DNA of 64,000 nucleotides from Phoronis australis (lineage: Eukaryota > Phoronida > Phoronidae). A program made the position numbers and the translations under genes. Shown one piece after another: positions 1-11,614 of the stretch. The stretch is taken from the NCBI GenBank assembly GCA_002633005.1, contig NMRA01000381.1:183057-247056 (forward strand), given 5' to 3'. Under the pieces are notes generated by a model. That model had not been told where the DNA came from and did no database searches. It saw nothing but the letters and a program-made list of their open reading frames with translations. Position 1 is the first letter of the stretch. The number at the start of each line of letters is the position of its first letter.

Positions 1-685
1 TGTTTCTAAAACGACACTATTGATACTTCTACACTGTAGAACAAAATGGATGACAAAATATCTCTTTTAAAACCAAGCACACCAGTCAACAATGTAGGTG
101 TATACTAAAACCAAGGTGAGACGGTGAAACAAGTGATAAGCGAAGGATACTTTCAGTGATTCAAAAGGAGGTTTATTTTGCTTTTGATATGTAGTAACAT
201 TAGCACCACAAACGTCTTTAGCTTCGTGACAATTACACAGTTCACTTAAATGACACCGTTTATGTGTAACTTAGATTTTAATTCCGCAACCTGTTACAGA
301 AATATGCAAAATACAATTCAACGACAGACACAACTGTGTGAATTCCAGCATTTTTTTGTTAATTCCAAGTCCCTACATCTGAGCATGATAGTCATAAAAT
401 ATTCTACTTGACGGATAGCACTTAAACAAACAACATGCAAGTGCCATTCTAGAAAGTAACTGAAGACATCACAAATAACAGCCAAATCAACTAAACTTTT
501 TGAGTAGTGTGTCCTTTAAAAATGTCACCAGAAAAGGACAGTTTATTATAGATTAGACATCATAAAACGAGATGTCGAGAGTCCTGGACACCAAATGCTG
601 GTAGTGGGAGTGTGCCATCAAAATAAAGTTTTCTTAGCCTAACCTTCATGGAGGAAATGCCAGCTATCCTAAAATACGTACTTAC
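1..685. other. SEC62 intron, non-coding flank
   Basis: AT-rich sequence downstream, in gene direction, of the last SEC62 exon visible. On the minus strand I found no exon matching the rest of the two membrane segments or the C-terminal tail of SEC62, so this is most simply the start of an intron that continues out of the window. No other gene is supported. Confidence 0.6.
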
Positions 686-3600
686 CCATAAGGAGTCCAA
701 TAATAAATGTCTTTGAGTTGACAGGGTCATAAATCCATACATATAGCTCTTCACCATCAACAAACTCTTGCTGGGGATGCATATCTAGCTTAATTTTTTT
801 CTCCTTTTGGTCTTTATCCTAGGGTTATCACATACAAAAAGTTACTAGACTATGGTTACCTAAAGTTATGACATACATATAGTTGGACTACTGTGACCTA
901 GAGTTACCACTACATAAAGTTGGACTAATGGTGACCTTGAGTAATGACATATGTAAAGTTTTGACAATGGTAATCTAAGAGTTATCACATACATAAAGTA
1001 AGACTACGATGACCTAGAGTTATCACATACATAAAGCTATAGACTATTGGTGACAAAACACCAATCGTGTGTGGCGTATATAAGATAGACACCTCTTGTG
1101 ATGTTTCATTACTACTCATCTTCCCAAGGATTATACATGTTTCATTATATATCAATATTTTTGTACTGTATTTTCAGTCATCATCAATGCCCCTTTTTCA
1201 TCTTTACTCATATTTACTGCGTGGCATGTGTTGAATGTAATAAAGAAAACTGCGCTCTTTTCTACTGCAACATGCAAACATCATTCCACGTAAATGAGTT
1301 TAAAACCGATATTGCTAAAATAGATGAATTAGGAAGCAGACTTCTGCAGATAGCACTACTTCTTATTGACCTTGACATTACATCCAATTACATTACATAC
1401 GTGTTTACATTCATTTTGATAATCTTAAAACAATTCCCACATGTTACATGCTATTCATTACAACTTTTCATAAATTATAAGGCAATTGACTTTTACTTAT
1501 AATAAACAAGTAGATTACCAAGAATAGCTCACCTTTTTATCTTTATCATTGTCCTTCCCTTTTTCTTTTTTACTTCGTTTTTCCTTTTTACTCTTTTTCC
1601 CTTCCTAAAAGGAAACATTTGGACAAGTACTTAATAGGAAAACCCAGAGATCAACAAACTCTCAGATCCTATCAGAAATTACAACTAAAAAGGTGGACTC
1701 AGCCACAGATCCAGGATTTTGTCCAGAGTGATCCAACAAGAGACCAATGTAGGGTTGCTCGAGATTTCTCCATTACAGCAATGTAGCCCTGCTAGAGTGG
1801 ACGTTGCCAAGGAAACACATTCTAATTAGTCATGTCATTTACTTTGTAATAAAGCCAAAAGGCACCTAAAGGTAATTCAATGACTAATGTTTGGTCAGTT
1901 TTTACCCTGCCTTCTCAGCATCAAACTTCATACCATGGGAAGGGGATGGACATTTTAAACACAAAATCTCATATTTTCAACATGGTACTATTATAATTAC
2001 ACTATGTCTTCATTCTCACGGTTGAATACACGGAACAATGTCTAGACCAACAAACCTCTTCCCCATTGGTATCAACAACTTCCTCTTCTGGATTCTTTTT
2101 CTTTTTGCGTTGAACTTTCTCAGCCCGATGGAACAATCCTTTGCACAGTAGGCTAGAATACAATTTTCATAACATCTGCTATGCACATGAAAAAAATGTT
2201 TTCCTATAAGGTGCAATATAAAGATATTTACAAATTATTCTCACGTAATTTCATCTGTGTGTAATGACACAGCTTACATATCCAACTCACACAATATGGT
2301 ATTCATAAACACACAGATGTGTATGCAAAATATGACAGGTAAAAACTGATTTACTATAGTCAGTGTCTGTGCAACTTATAGCATGCTACTTGACAGCAAA
2401 ACAACTGAGACAAACTTAGTAATAAGCTATTGTAAAGCCGAGTGAGGGGAAGCATTGTTGCTTATGAAATATGAAAAAATTGCCCTACCCATGAAATGCT
2501 TGTTATGTGATGTAGTAACCAGCTAGCAGCCTCAAAATTCTTTTTGAGTTGTTACAACTATTTAATAAGGAGTGACAAATTTCAGGGACGTAATGCTACA
2601 TGAAAATTTTCAATATTAAGAATTTTTCATTGGAGTACTTGTTTTACCATGTCTGTCTGTCTGTCTGTCTGTCTGATGATACTTAGGGCTGTAGCTCTAA
2701 ATGTGTCACTAGAGGGCGCAAAACATGTCAAAGCCGTGCCAAAATGTGTAAGTGCTGTCTTCTTTATGGAAACACGTGCATCACATTTTATGAAGTTACA
2801 CCAAAGGACATGAAAGTTATAGAAACACATACAAAAAGGTAAAATTGCCACAAAGGGGCACCGCAGAGGTTGGATCCATCAGCGAGTCAATGTAAGCAGA
2901 GCTCTTGTTACCAGGAGCACACTAACTACATTCCACGATGATTCTTTAAAGATCTTGGTAGATATTGAGGTAGGGACAAAAAAATAAAACTGCCACTAGG
3001 AGGCACAGTGGTATTCAGATAAATTTGAAAATCAACATTAGTCCTGAATCCTTCACACTGTTTTGCAATGAAAATGCAAAGGTCAAAAACAAAACCACAA
3101 CACTAAAATTGCAACTAGAGGGTGCAGCTGCAGTCAGCTTGGCCCGAAGCTGTTATTTGCATCATTTGATACAGTGTATATTGTCTGAATAGGCGCGTCA
3201 ACATGGATCAAATTTTTGATAAGTTTTCAGAAATAAAAGTAAAGAAATGAGAATCGTCCGTTTAGTTATTGACGTAAAATTATTCTACCAGATTCATATC
3301 ATGTTTCAGTTTTGCAACATTTTGTGCTACCGTAAAGTCCAGAAAATTGAAATGGACCCCAAGCATTATGGAGAAAGTGAGACGACTGGACATAGTGTGT
3401 GGCAATAGCTTTCAGAGTGCTTCTCTCAACTGTTTTTGCGGTGTCACCTATTAAAATAACTTACAAATTATACAAGTTTTGTAAACAAGTCCTCATGGGA
3501 TGGTTACCTGTTGCAGTAGCTTACACATGAGGAACGTGTTGTAAACAGACCATCTTTGGTCTTGGCCCATTTAGAATCAAGAAGACAGTTGACAGCTTCA

Positions 3601-6600
3601 GAGCCTGTGAAGAAAAATGCATGGCATCTTAGGGAGTGAAACATTAAGAATAATTACAGCATAGAATTCAATTATACAAGGGAACCAGCCAATATACTCA
3701 CTTAGATAACATCTACTGAAGGTAAGTAAATTATAAGTGAGGCATCAGACTGACTGGGCAGTTGATAATTCAGTCACTAGTCTATTGAAGTGTTACAATA
3801 TTGAAAGGGGAATGATTACCTTTAAGAAAGACAAGTTTGATCAATGTGGTACATTCTATTTACCTTGAAATCTGTTTTGAATCTTTTAGTTGACTTTTAT
3901 TAAAAAAATTACAGAAATAACAATTACTGTGAAAGGTGTTCCTAGCGTTTTGAGTTAACTTTTATCAAAACAAACTTAATAAAAAAATATTTAAATCACT
4001 AAATGTGAGACTGTGATCAACTGCATGGCTGTTGTTCTAGTGTTATTGCTAGTTTCTTGCACCGGTGCTTAAGTAAAAAAGGCTGGTACTGAAAAATCAC
4101 CGAGTGTCTCGGGTCATTGAGCAAAGAATAGAAGATTGAGAGCAAGTAGCTTATTCAGACCAGCTGGTCTTTTGGGAACTTGCTTGAAGTGCTACATTTC
4201 TTATTTGAGGGATTGCTATTTCACTAATTTCATTTTGATAGAAAATGACTATTAAATGTAAGAAAGTTCTGTTATAGTAAATGTTTAAGTGACGAAAAAC
4301 TCCTTCAAAAAGGTAATGTTTCCCTTTAACAGGACAACTCCAATTACTGCAACGTTGTGAGCGGTACGCAGGCACAGCATTAAACAGTGTAATGTGAGTG
4401 TAGTCCCTGGTATTATACCCTTGATTATACTGAGTACTTAATATACCAGTAAAGTATATCACTGTCATTCCAACTAGTCTGCCTTCCTTTACAGGTACAG
4501 TAAACCTCAGATGCTTGGCCACCGCATACTCTTCTTTTGAGGGCTGTTCTCCTTCAACCTGAAACAACAAAAATAATTAAAAAGGTAACAATTGTATTTT
4601 GCAATATCAAACCTATGCACAAAAACACATGGTTTTTCAATGAGAACTATGCCACCAGTGACCAACAGAAACATTAAATGAATAGACCAAACTCAGATGT
4701 CATACCCCTTGGGACGTACAGTGTAAAAATGACTAGTTACCAATTTGGACAAATTGAAGTCTCAACAAATGACTGGTAAAAAAAGGTTGATTAAGGGAGT
4801 ATTTGTTCGAGTTGGAAGGAATTAAAGACATCGACAGCCTCCTAAGGTGTCCCTCTATGCACAAAAGATACTTGTAGCAACGTGACATTGATGGTTCAAT
4901 AAGTGTGAGGCATAATTCTCTGAAAAGCTTCCAGCATATGAAGGCCATATGGGAACATCACTGTCTTAACTGCTAAGTAGAGATGGTGGCACTGCTGCAA
5001 CCCAAACTGATGCATGAGCCAAAATGATTTGGCGCACTTCAACTTGGCACCGCTTGATGAGCCAAACTGATGCCAGCACCAAACTGAAGCTACCATAAGT
5101 TCCTAAATTAATGCTTGTGATTTATGGGTTTTTAATGGTTATCAGAACTGAAATTGACGACAGCGAGTGCTCATGTATGCAGGTCATTAGGATTAATCAC
5201 ACTGGGAAGTGCAGGCATCAAGGGATTTGTCGATGTCGTGACACTCCGTGACAAATCGGCAATTACCGTACCGTCCCTTAACCTCTTCAACTCGAACCAT
5301 CAAAGGAGGACTGAGGCGTGAGCTTTTTGGGAACATTTTTGTGCTTTGACTGCAGGAGCAAGGCACCATGAATGGTATTAGAAGAAAGAACTATAGTTAA
5401 TGGTTTGTTGAAACCCTGTTTTGTGAAAATTTATTGAGCTTTGCGTTTGATATGGACAGCTGAAGTGAAGCACCCATGGAATTCCTTGTCCCGAGTGTTA
5501 TACCTTGTAGTATATAGTGTATTGGGGACGTTCAGAAGCTGAGGACACCTGTGTGCCAAATGAGTTTGGATCAGGCATCAGTTTGTGCTGCAACAGGGCT
5601 GTGTTGTGTGACTGGAGTGGCACACGACCGTAGTCTCTACGGAGAATGACGTTAACTGTCGGAGAGCGACGGAGATCAGCTTGGTTTGCAAAGAGCGCCA
5701 CATAGTGTTTGGCTGAGACATCCGTCACTACAGTTTGACACTGTAGTAATAGCCGAGAACACCCGACTCGGGGATCGAACCCGCGACCCCCATAAAACCG
5801 GCAAGCGTGCTAACCATTCAGCTAATAGGCAATTGCCCGTTAGCGAGTAGCTAACAGAGGCTCATATAATTCACCGGAAGCACATCTACAACATTCCCCC
5901 CTTTCCTACGGAACGGGCATGCGACAGGAAGGTGAACACCAGGATGTCTCGCATACAGGTCATCAACGTCCCTTGGTACCTTTACCACCACAACACAGGT
6001 GAACACAAGGTCGTCTCTCATACAGGTCCTTGACTCCTGGAACCTTCCACGCNNNNNNNNNNNNNNNNNNNNNNNNNNNNNNNNNNNNNNNNNNNNNNNN
6101 NNNNNNNNNNNNNNNNNNNNNNNNNNNNNNNNNNNNNNNNNNNNNNNNNNNNNNNNNNNNNNNNNNNNNNNNNNNNNNNNNNNNNNNNNNNNNNNNNNNN
6201 NNNNNNNNNNNNNNNNNNNNNNNNNNNNNNNNNNNNNNNNNNNNNNNNNNNNNNNNNNNNNNNNNNNNNNNNNNNNNNNNNNNNNNNNNNNNNNNNNNNN
6301 NNNNNNNNNNNNNNNNNNNNNNNNNNNNNNNNNNNNNNNNNNNNNNNNNNNNNNNNNNNNNNNNNNNNNNNNNNNNNNNNNNNNNNNNNNNNNNNNNNNN
6401 NNNNNNNNNNNNNNNNNNNNNNNNNNNNNNNNNNNNNNNNNNNNNNNNNNNNNNNNNNNNNNNNNNNNNNNNNNNNNNNNNNNNNNNNNNNNNNNNNNNN
6501 NNNNNNNNNNNNNNNNNNNNNNNNNNNNNNNNNNNNNNNNNNNNNNNNNNNNNNNNNNNNNNNNNNNNNNNNNNNNNNNNNNNNNNNNNNNNNNNNNNNN

Positions 6601-8052
6601 NNNNNNNNNNNNNNNNNNNNNNNNNNNNNNNNNNNNNNNNNNNNNNNNNNNNNNNNNNNNNNNNNNNNNNNNNNNNNNNNNNNNNNNNNNNNNNNNNNNN
6701 NNNNNNNNNNNNNNNNNNNNNNNNNNNNNNNNNNNNNNNNNNNNNNNNNNNNNNNNNNNNNNNNNGGTAATTGTTTACAATATGACGACAATAAGTTGCA
6801 CATATGATTTTGGTATCGTTAGATTCCTCATGCTGTCACCTTTCCAAAAATATATGAATTGATCCCCTACCGCGTTTCCTTCATATTTTATCGTCGAATT
6901 TCAGTTAGCACTATTTCCCGGTGGACACCGCCATGTTAGTTCAACTCAAGATAACAGCGACACCTATTGTTATTGAATTAAACAGCATCATTGATTCTGA
7001 ATGGTGGTTGCCCGCGCGAGATTCCCGCTAAAGTTTTCCTGACATAATATGGTGCATGCACAAGTAGAAGCATTTTACCTTTTCCATTTTTTTAGAATTG
7101 TGACCATTCAGTGACCATTTTTCCATGAAATTGTCTGAAGTGATACTTTTTTCACAAATCTGGACCTCAAAAACAACCTCCGCTTTTTGGCAGATTCTTG
7201 CTAGCAGATGCGTATATCAGGGTCACCATAGGATCGAATTCGAACCCTTGGTTACGTAACTCGGGCAGTGGATTGACGGGTCTCGGTCAATTTGAACTTA
7301 TGAAAAGCGACGATCTGCAAGTCGGTAGATTAGTTCAGTTTTTGACCGCCAGGTGACTCCTTATCCATTCAAAATGGCGGTATTACTACCGAGTACCAGG
7401 AAATAGTGCGAGCAGAAATTTCACGATAAAAAACTAAGGGAACAGGGTAGGACAAATTTCTACGTATATTTGGAAAGATAACATTGCGAGGAATCGAACG
7501 ATACCAAAATCATATGTCTAAGTCTTTGTCGTCATATTGTAAACAATTACCTTGTACTGTACTCTGTGAATACATTGTGTGTTGACCTCAATACGAGTAG
7601 TCAGTGAAGTACATACGTATCACATACAGCGGCGTCAGGCTGATCTTAACCAACTTAAGTTATAACCAGTCTCGATACCTAGAGCACACAACATTTTGGT
7701 GTCCGATATGTTTACCATGTGGATAGAGCGGTCCCTGATTTTGAGAACTAGGCAATCACTGAAAAACGGCCCCTTATCCAGTGGATGAAACTGGTTCTCA
7801 AAATCAGGTACTGCTAAATCTGGAGTGACCGGTTCCGTGGCAGTGCCAGTGGTTCGAAAACAGATGGCCGTTCTTGGCGTTGGTGTCAGCAGGACATGTT
7901 TGACTGGTGAACGCCTTCTTCCTTTCCCTCATGGATCCATAAATAAGGTCATAAATAAATAGATATGACAAGATAAGAATCAGCCAACAGAACAAGAAAA
8001 TTTTAATTCAAACCTCTTGTTTCTTCGACTTGGATTTCCGTTTCTCAGCCAT
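686..8052 (-). CDS. SEC62: SEC62, ER protein translocation factor (5' part, six coding exons)
   Basis: Coding exons in gene order are 8014-8052, 4447-4558, 3508-3604, 2056-2152, 1533-1604 and 686-818. All join in frame, giving 183 residues. The protein starts MAEKRKSKSKKQE. The next exon gives VEGEQPSKEEYAVAKHLRF and the third gives CLLDSKWAK and LFTTR, all hallmarks of the conserved SEC62 cytosolic domain. A Lys/Glu-rich linker follows (residues about 97-150), then YVWIYDPVNSKTF, which leads into the first membrane segment. In animals SEC62 works with SEC63 and the SEC61 channel in post-translational import and in ER-phagy; that role comes from the family. The second membrane segment and C-terminal tail lie outside the window. 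A good acceptor (ctttcag) ends at 8071 just upstream of the ATG, so a 5' UTR exon probably lies further right. Intron 1 (about 3.45 kb) holds most of the local repeats and an assembly gap. Confidence 0.93.
823..1055. repeat. Degenerate minisatellite, about 38-41 bp unit, six copies
   Basis: The phrase catacataaagt recurs at about 831, 872, 910, 948, 988 and 1026, with a gacctagagttatcaca-like remainder in each unit. The array lies immediately upstream, in gene direction, of the SEC62 exon at 686-818; the splice acceptor sits at its edge. Confidence 0.8.
2647..2675. repeat. (TCTG)n microsatellite
   Basis: A run of about six tctg tetramers in a SEC62 intron, at the edge of the CTCF-like-motif repeat array that follows. 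Confidence 0.85.
2690..3190 (+). repeat. Diverged array of about 145-bp units with CTCF-like cores
   Basis: Four related blocks begin with tcactagagggcgc (2706), gccacaaaggggcac (2847), gccactaggaggcac (2992) and gcaactagagggtgc (3111). The text between them is related but diverged, for example the phrases on peptide-free spacer DNA ending in aaaattg before each core. It is the same family as the array at 20740-21960. It lies in a SEC62 intron and has no coding capacity. Confidence 0.7.
4730..5000. repeat. Partial copy of the large foldback repeat
   Basis: The segments gggagtatttgttcgagttg (4797), ctaaggtgtccctctatgc (about 4842) and gaggcataattct (4907) match, in the same order, the right arm of the palindromic element at 43582-43976. 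Only one arm is recognisable here. It lies in SEC62 intron 1. Confidence 0.65.
5757..5830 (-). repeat. tRNA-derived SINE head
   Basis: Read on the minus strand, this has an A-box-like tagctgaatggttagcacg and a B box ggtcgcgggttcgatcccc, spaced as in a tRNA. The two ends do not pair as an acceptor stem and no CCA or anticodon arm is convincing, so this is a SINE head rather than a tRNA gene. The boundaries of the full element are not clear. Confidence 0.6.
5932..6052. repeat. Two-copy tandem repeat (about 67 bp) at the gap edge
   Basis: ggtgaacaccaggatgtct at 5932 is repeated as ggtgaacacaaggtcgtct at about 5999, followed both times by a catacaggtc phrase and a cctggtacc or cctggaacc phrase. 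The array runs into the N gap, so its true size is unknown. Confidence 0.65.
6053..6765. other. Assembly gap (713 N)
   Basis: Unknown bases inside SEC62 intron 1. Unlike the other four N stretches, the flanks are not copies of each other: the left flank is a tandem repeat and the right flank is the terminal inverted repeat of a MITE-like element. Confidence 0.99.
6766..7552. mobile_element. MITE-like element with about 60-bp terminal inverted repeats
   Basis: The left end starts ggtaattgtttacaatatga. The reverse complement of the right end (7552 back to about 7490) starts with the same 20 bases, and both share catatgattttggtatcgtt about 35 bases in. The interior (about 660 bp) has no supported reading frame, so this is a non-autonomous DNA transposon. 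The left end abuts the gap, so a target-site duplication cannot be checked and the repeat may extend into the Ns. Confidence 0.8.
7731..7810. repeat. Short palindromic (foldback) element, copy 1
   Basis: A perfect 15-bp inverted pair, cctgattttgagaac at 7734-7748 and gttctcaaaatcagg at 7794-7808, encloses a loop containing tccagtggatgaaac. Related copies are at 24612-24680 and 35611-35686. Confidence 0.75.
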
Positions 8053-8070
8053 GACAGACGTGTATTTAAT

Positions 8071-11000
8071 CTGAAAGCCAAATAGTGTATGATCAAAACG
8101 AATTTTTAAACACAGTATTGAAAAATTACTGAAAATTTTAGATTTTTAAAATAAAAATGTTTTCTAAAAAAGTTTTAAAGTTAGTTTTATCTGAGTATTT
8201 ACGGTGTCATAACCTGAACAAGATTAATTGTATTTTGGGGTCAAAGGTCAATTCTTGCACCAACAGCTTCGATCTTCGGTAACCTGGTACGATCTTCGGC
8301 TGCATTAAACGTAAATTCTTCATTTTTACTGTATACCAGTATTTCACCACTTCGTTTAATTAACATCTAGTTCTTTAATCAGGCACAGTTACCAAATATC
8401 CCAAGCATTGTGCCGAGGCGAACTGTACATCCTGTGGGTCCTGGCTGAGGCTTCGTGACACTCACTTACTCGGTGAGCGGAGGTTTGACCCTTGCTCCAC
8501 TCTGCCTCTGGCCCATATGGTTGACCATCGGACATGGCCTGCTGGCGCCGGGTGACCACTTAGTTAGACAGCTAGCTGTGAACGTGACAACTCATCTTGG
8601 AATTGTATATATGGAAGGCTTTTCTTGCAATGAAAGGGATGACAAAATACATAAAAACATTTCTGATACTTATAGGTAATCATTTCAATTCCAAAAACCA
8701 TAATATTGAAGATCTTTCTGTACAAATAATAGAAAAACTCCAACACCCCAGTACCCCTCACAGACTTAAAAGAGAACAATATTGGATAGACAAACTTAAT
8801 ACAATAGAACCTCATGGATTGAACATAAAAACTTCTTAAAATTTGTCATTAAAATTTTTTACGCAAAAATGTATCATTTTCATTACACCATATCTTATAT
8901 GTCAATTGTCATTTTGTGTTTGATTTTACTTTATTTCTGTTTTTGTTGATAAAGGAAGTTATTACATCCGAAAATTTCAAATTTCAGTTGATCCATTCTT
9001 GTTGTTTTATTTACCAATTTATGTTTTTAATCTAATATATTTTTGCACAAAAACCACCGAATAAATGTTTATGGCCTGATGCATCACAATTGTAAAAGGG
9101 CATGTACACTATACACTTGTGGTCACAACCCATAGTTCTACTTCATGCAAAAATTCAATAGATAGCTGTTAAGTTATTAAATAATTTGATTAAATTGAGG
9201 ATGTATGACATACAAAAGTAAAAAAATATTACCGCACAGATCAAGTTGTTCTGGGTGATGATGCATTAGATATGTTAACACGGTATAGAGAACTATTTCA
9301 CTTAATTGCAATCTTGATGATTCTAACAAAAAGTAAGTGACGTAATACCAGGGTTACTATTTTTTAAAAAAACTTTATTGGTGCTATTTACCTAGTTTTA
9401 ATGCATTCACCAGTTGGTCAAAATAGTTGAAGCTATGCTTGGTCCAGTGTTCAACTTGTAAACAGTGAACAAATGGTACACGTAGCTATGTAATTACGTA
9501 CATTCCATCAACATAAAATTTTGACTAATTAAAATAGATGACACACTTTGAAGGTGTATTTTGTTTCAGTTTTTCAAATTCTGTCTCATGAAACTGGACC
9601 CAAGGTCTTTTAATAAATAGGAAAACAGGTAGTTTAAAAGTGTACACTATGTCATCCAGTGGTTAATTGTAGTGATGTCACTTAGGTTGGGTCAACTGTA
9701 ACTGTCCCCAGACTTCGTCATGAAGTTCAACAGTACATTATTCTCGTCGTCTTCCGGTACCTTATAATTAAGACGTAGGCTACGTCTAAGTGAGGCAATT
9801 AAATAACACAATCAGAAATGAAAAAAAAACGAGTCTATAATGCTGTTAGACTGCTACATTTTTTGAAAGGAAGGTTTCAAAATGTTATTCTCTCATTCCT
9901 AATACATTTCCTTCCTTTTCCTTTACAGCTGCATGCTTTTTGGCAGCCATTTTCTGATTCGCTCGCTGGCATCTTTTTTCAAAGTATTTTTATTAACCAT
10001 GTCCATTATTGTTATATTATTGGACAAATGTGACATTACTTCTGCGAATTAACTATACATATACATTTAATATATATTTTTGTTAAAAGAGTTAATTTGT
10101 GTATGCAATTACTTTCAGATGAGTTGATCAGCATGTGGCGATTGGCTCAACTTCACAAATCTTGTATGTTTGAGAACTCACTTCTCTGTTACTTTTAAAC
10201 AAGACCATCATCTAACTATCGATGAAAGTTTCAACAAAATTTTATTTACTTACTTTTTAGTGCAAAGAAAATCACGACAAAATCAGACAAATGTCTTGAA
10301 TGGTCTACAGTTTTGTGCTGTCACTATTTGTTGGTTTGCTGCAAGTTGTCGTAAGTCATCAGAGTACCAGCCTTTGTAACATCAGTTGTCACATGACATG
10401 TCATCTAGGATGTTACAGGCTAAGTCCTTTGTGGCATTCTATTGCCCACAAATTTGTTTTCGTCAAACTGGATGCATTTAGGATACACCCGTATTGTTCA
10501 TTAGAACAGCAGTATGTAAAAGTATTTGTAGGCAATATTTTATAGGACAGAGGTTGAAGGTACGTACTCTATACAGAGGTACGTACATTACATTTCAATG
10601 ACATGTCAGGTTTATAATAAATACTTAGTATCTACTGAGAGTTAGTTCAGTAACCAACTTTATTCAAAGAGAACAAATAAAAATACAACATTCATGTGCA
10701 TATGAAGTATATTTTAATTTCATGGTATTTGTTAACATCGGGGTACGTACACTACAAAAAGGGGTACGTACAATACATCACTGTATCTCCACCACATGGT
10801 AACATTATGCTGTGAGGTCATTTATTTTTCTTTGGTTATAATAAGCACCAGGTTATTATTAAAAAGAAATAATTTTATTTGTAATCACAATTCAGTCTAC
10901 TGAATTTCGCTTGGGGGTATGCATACTAAATTTTGTTAGTCTTTTTGGCCCTTTTTCAACATAGCCGAACCCAATTAATTGTTTGGATATTGAGTAATTT

Positions 11001-11614
11001 GCTTTGTTGCCTATGCTGACGTATTGTGCAGTTCTGTTTTATTATAGAGTTTTGGGTGGGACAAGAGACAATCGTAGGGTGTGCTTGATATTCCTTTATT
11101 ACAGCTGTGGTGCATCATGTTGAGTCAGGACACCCTGGCCTTTTGTGGATCTGTTGGCAAGTAGGATTTTGTTTCTAGTGTGTGTTTTCTTGGTTCTCAA
11201 ACTCAGAGACCTTCAAAAGTGTCTTGCCACCACTGCTGTAAATGTCATTGGTCTACCCAGGAAGTCATGATTTGCTGACCAAGGCTATAGAGTTTATGAG
11301 TGATATGAAGTCACAGCTCATCAGTGGTCATTCAAATCCAATTGGTATGAAATGGCAATCATGCCACTGGCAGTTACCTGGAAAACATTTCTTACAAAGT
11401 CATCATGCAGTAAAGTATTCAGATATTAAACAGTATTTGGTAATTTTGCTGTGTTTGGAGGAAAAGGCTTTGGTCAGTTGTTACGTTTTTCTTTATTTCA
11501 GAGATGTTGCTTGCTTTGCGCATTTGGTCAGACAAACAAAGAATAAGGGAAAGGAAGAGCTACCGTAGAGTGGGCAAAAACCTCTAAGTCTAATTAAACT
11601 TTGTAAGACTAAGG
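8071..11614. other. Region between the divergent SEC62 and uncharacterised genes
   Basis: About 3.5 kb separating two head-to-head start codons. It should hold both promoters and the 5' UTR exon of SEC62, but I cannot place a start site. It contains a Penelope-like remnant (about 8600-8840) and several ggtacgtac palindromes (10558, 10580, 10743, 10762). No other gene is supported. Confidence 0.6.
8597..8839 (+). pseudogene. Penelope-like element remnant (GIY-YIG endonuclease end)
   Basis: An 80-codon open frame contains HFNSKNHNIEDLSVQIIEK followed by REQYWIDKLNTIEPHGLN and a stop. This pattern (HFN..H...DL.V..IE, then RE.YWI..L.T..P.GLN) is typical of the C-terminal GIY-YIG nuclease of Penelope-like retroelements and is seen at the end of their single polyprotein. 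No reverse transcriptase lies upstream, so this is a 5'-truncated dead copy. The first 25 or so codons do not look like the family and may be a different frame. Confidence 0.6.

Noticed and set aside
5999-6862. Long open frames across the N stretches (also 47662-48810 and 61101-61814)
   Set aside because: They are open only because Ns are not read as stops.
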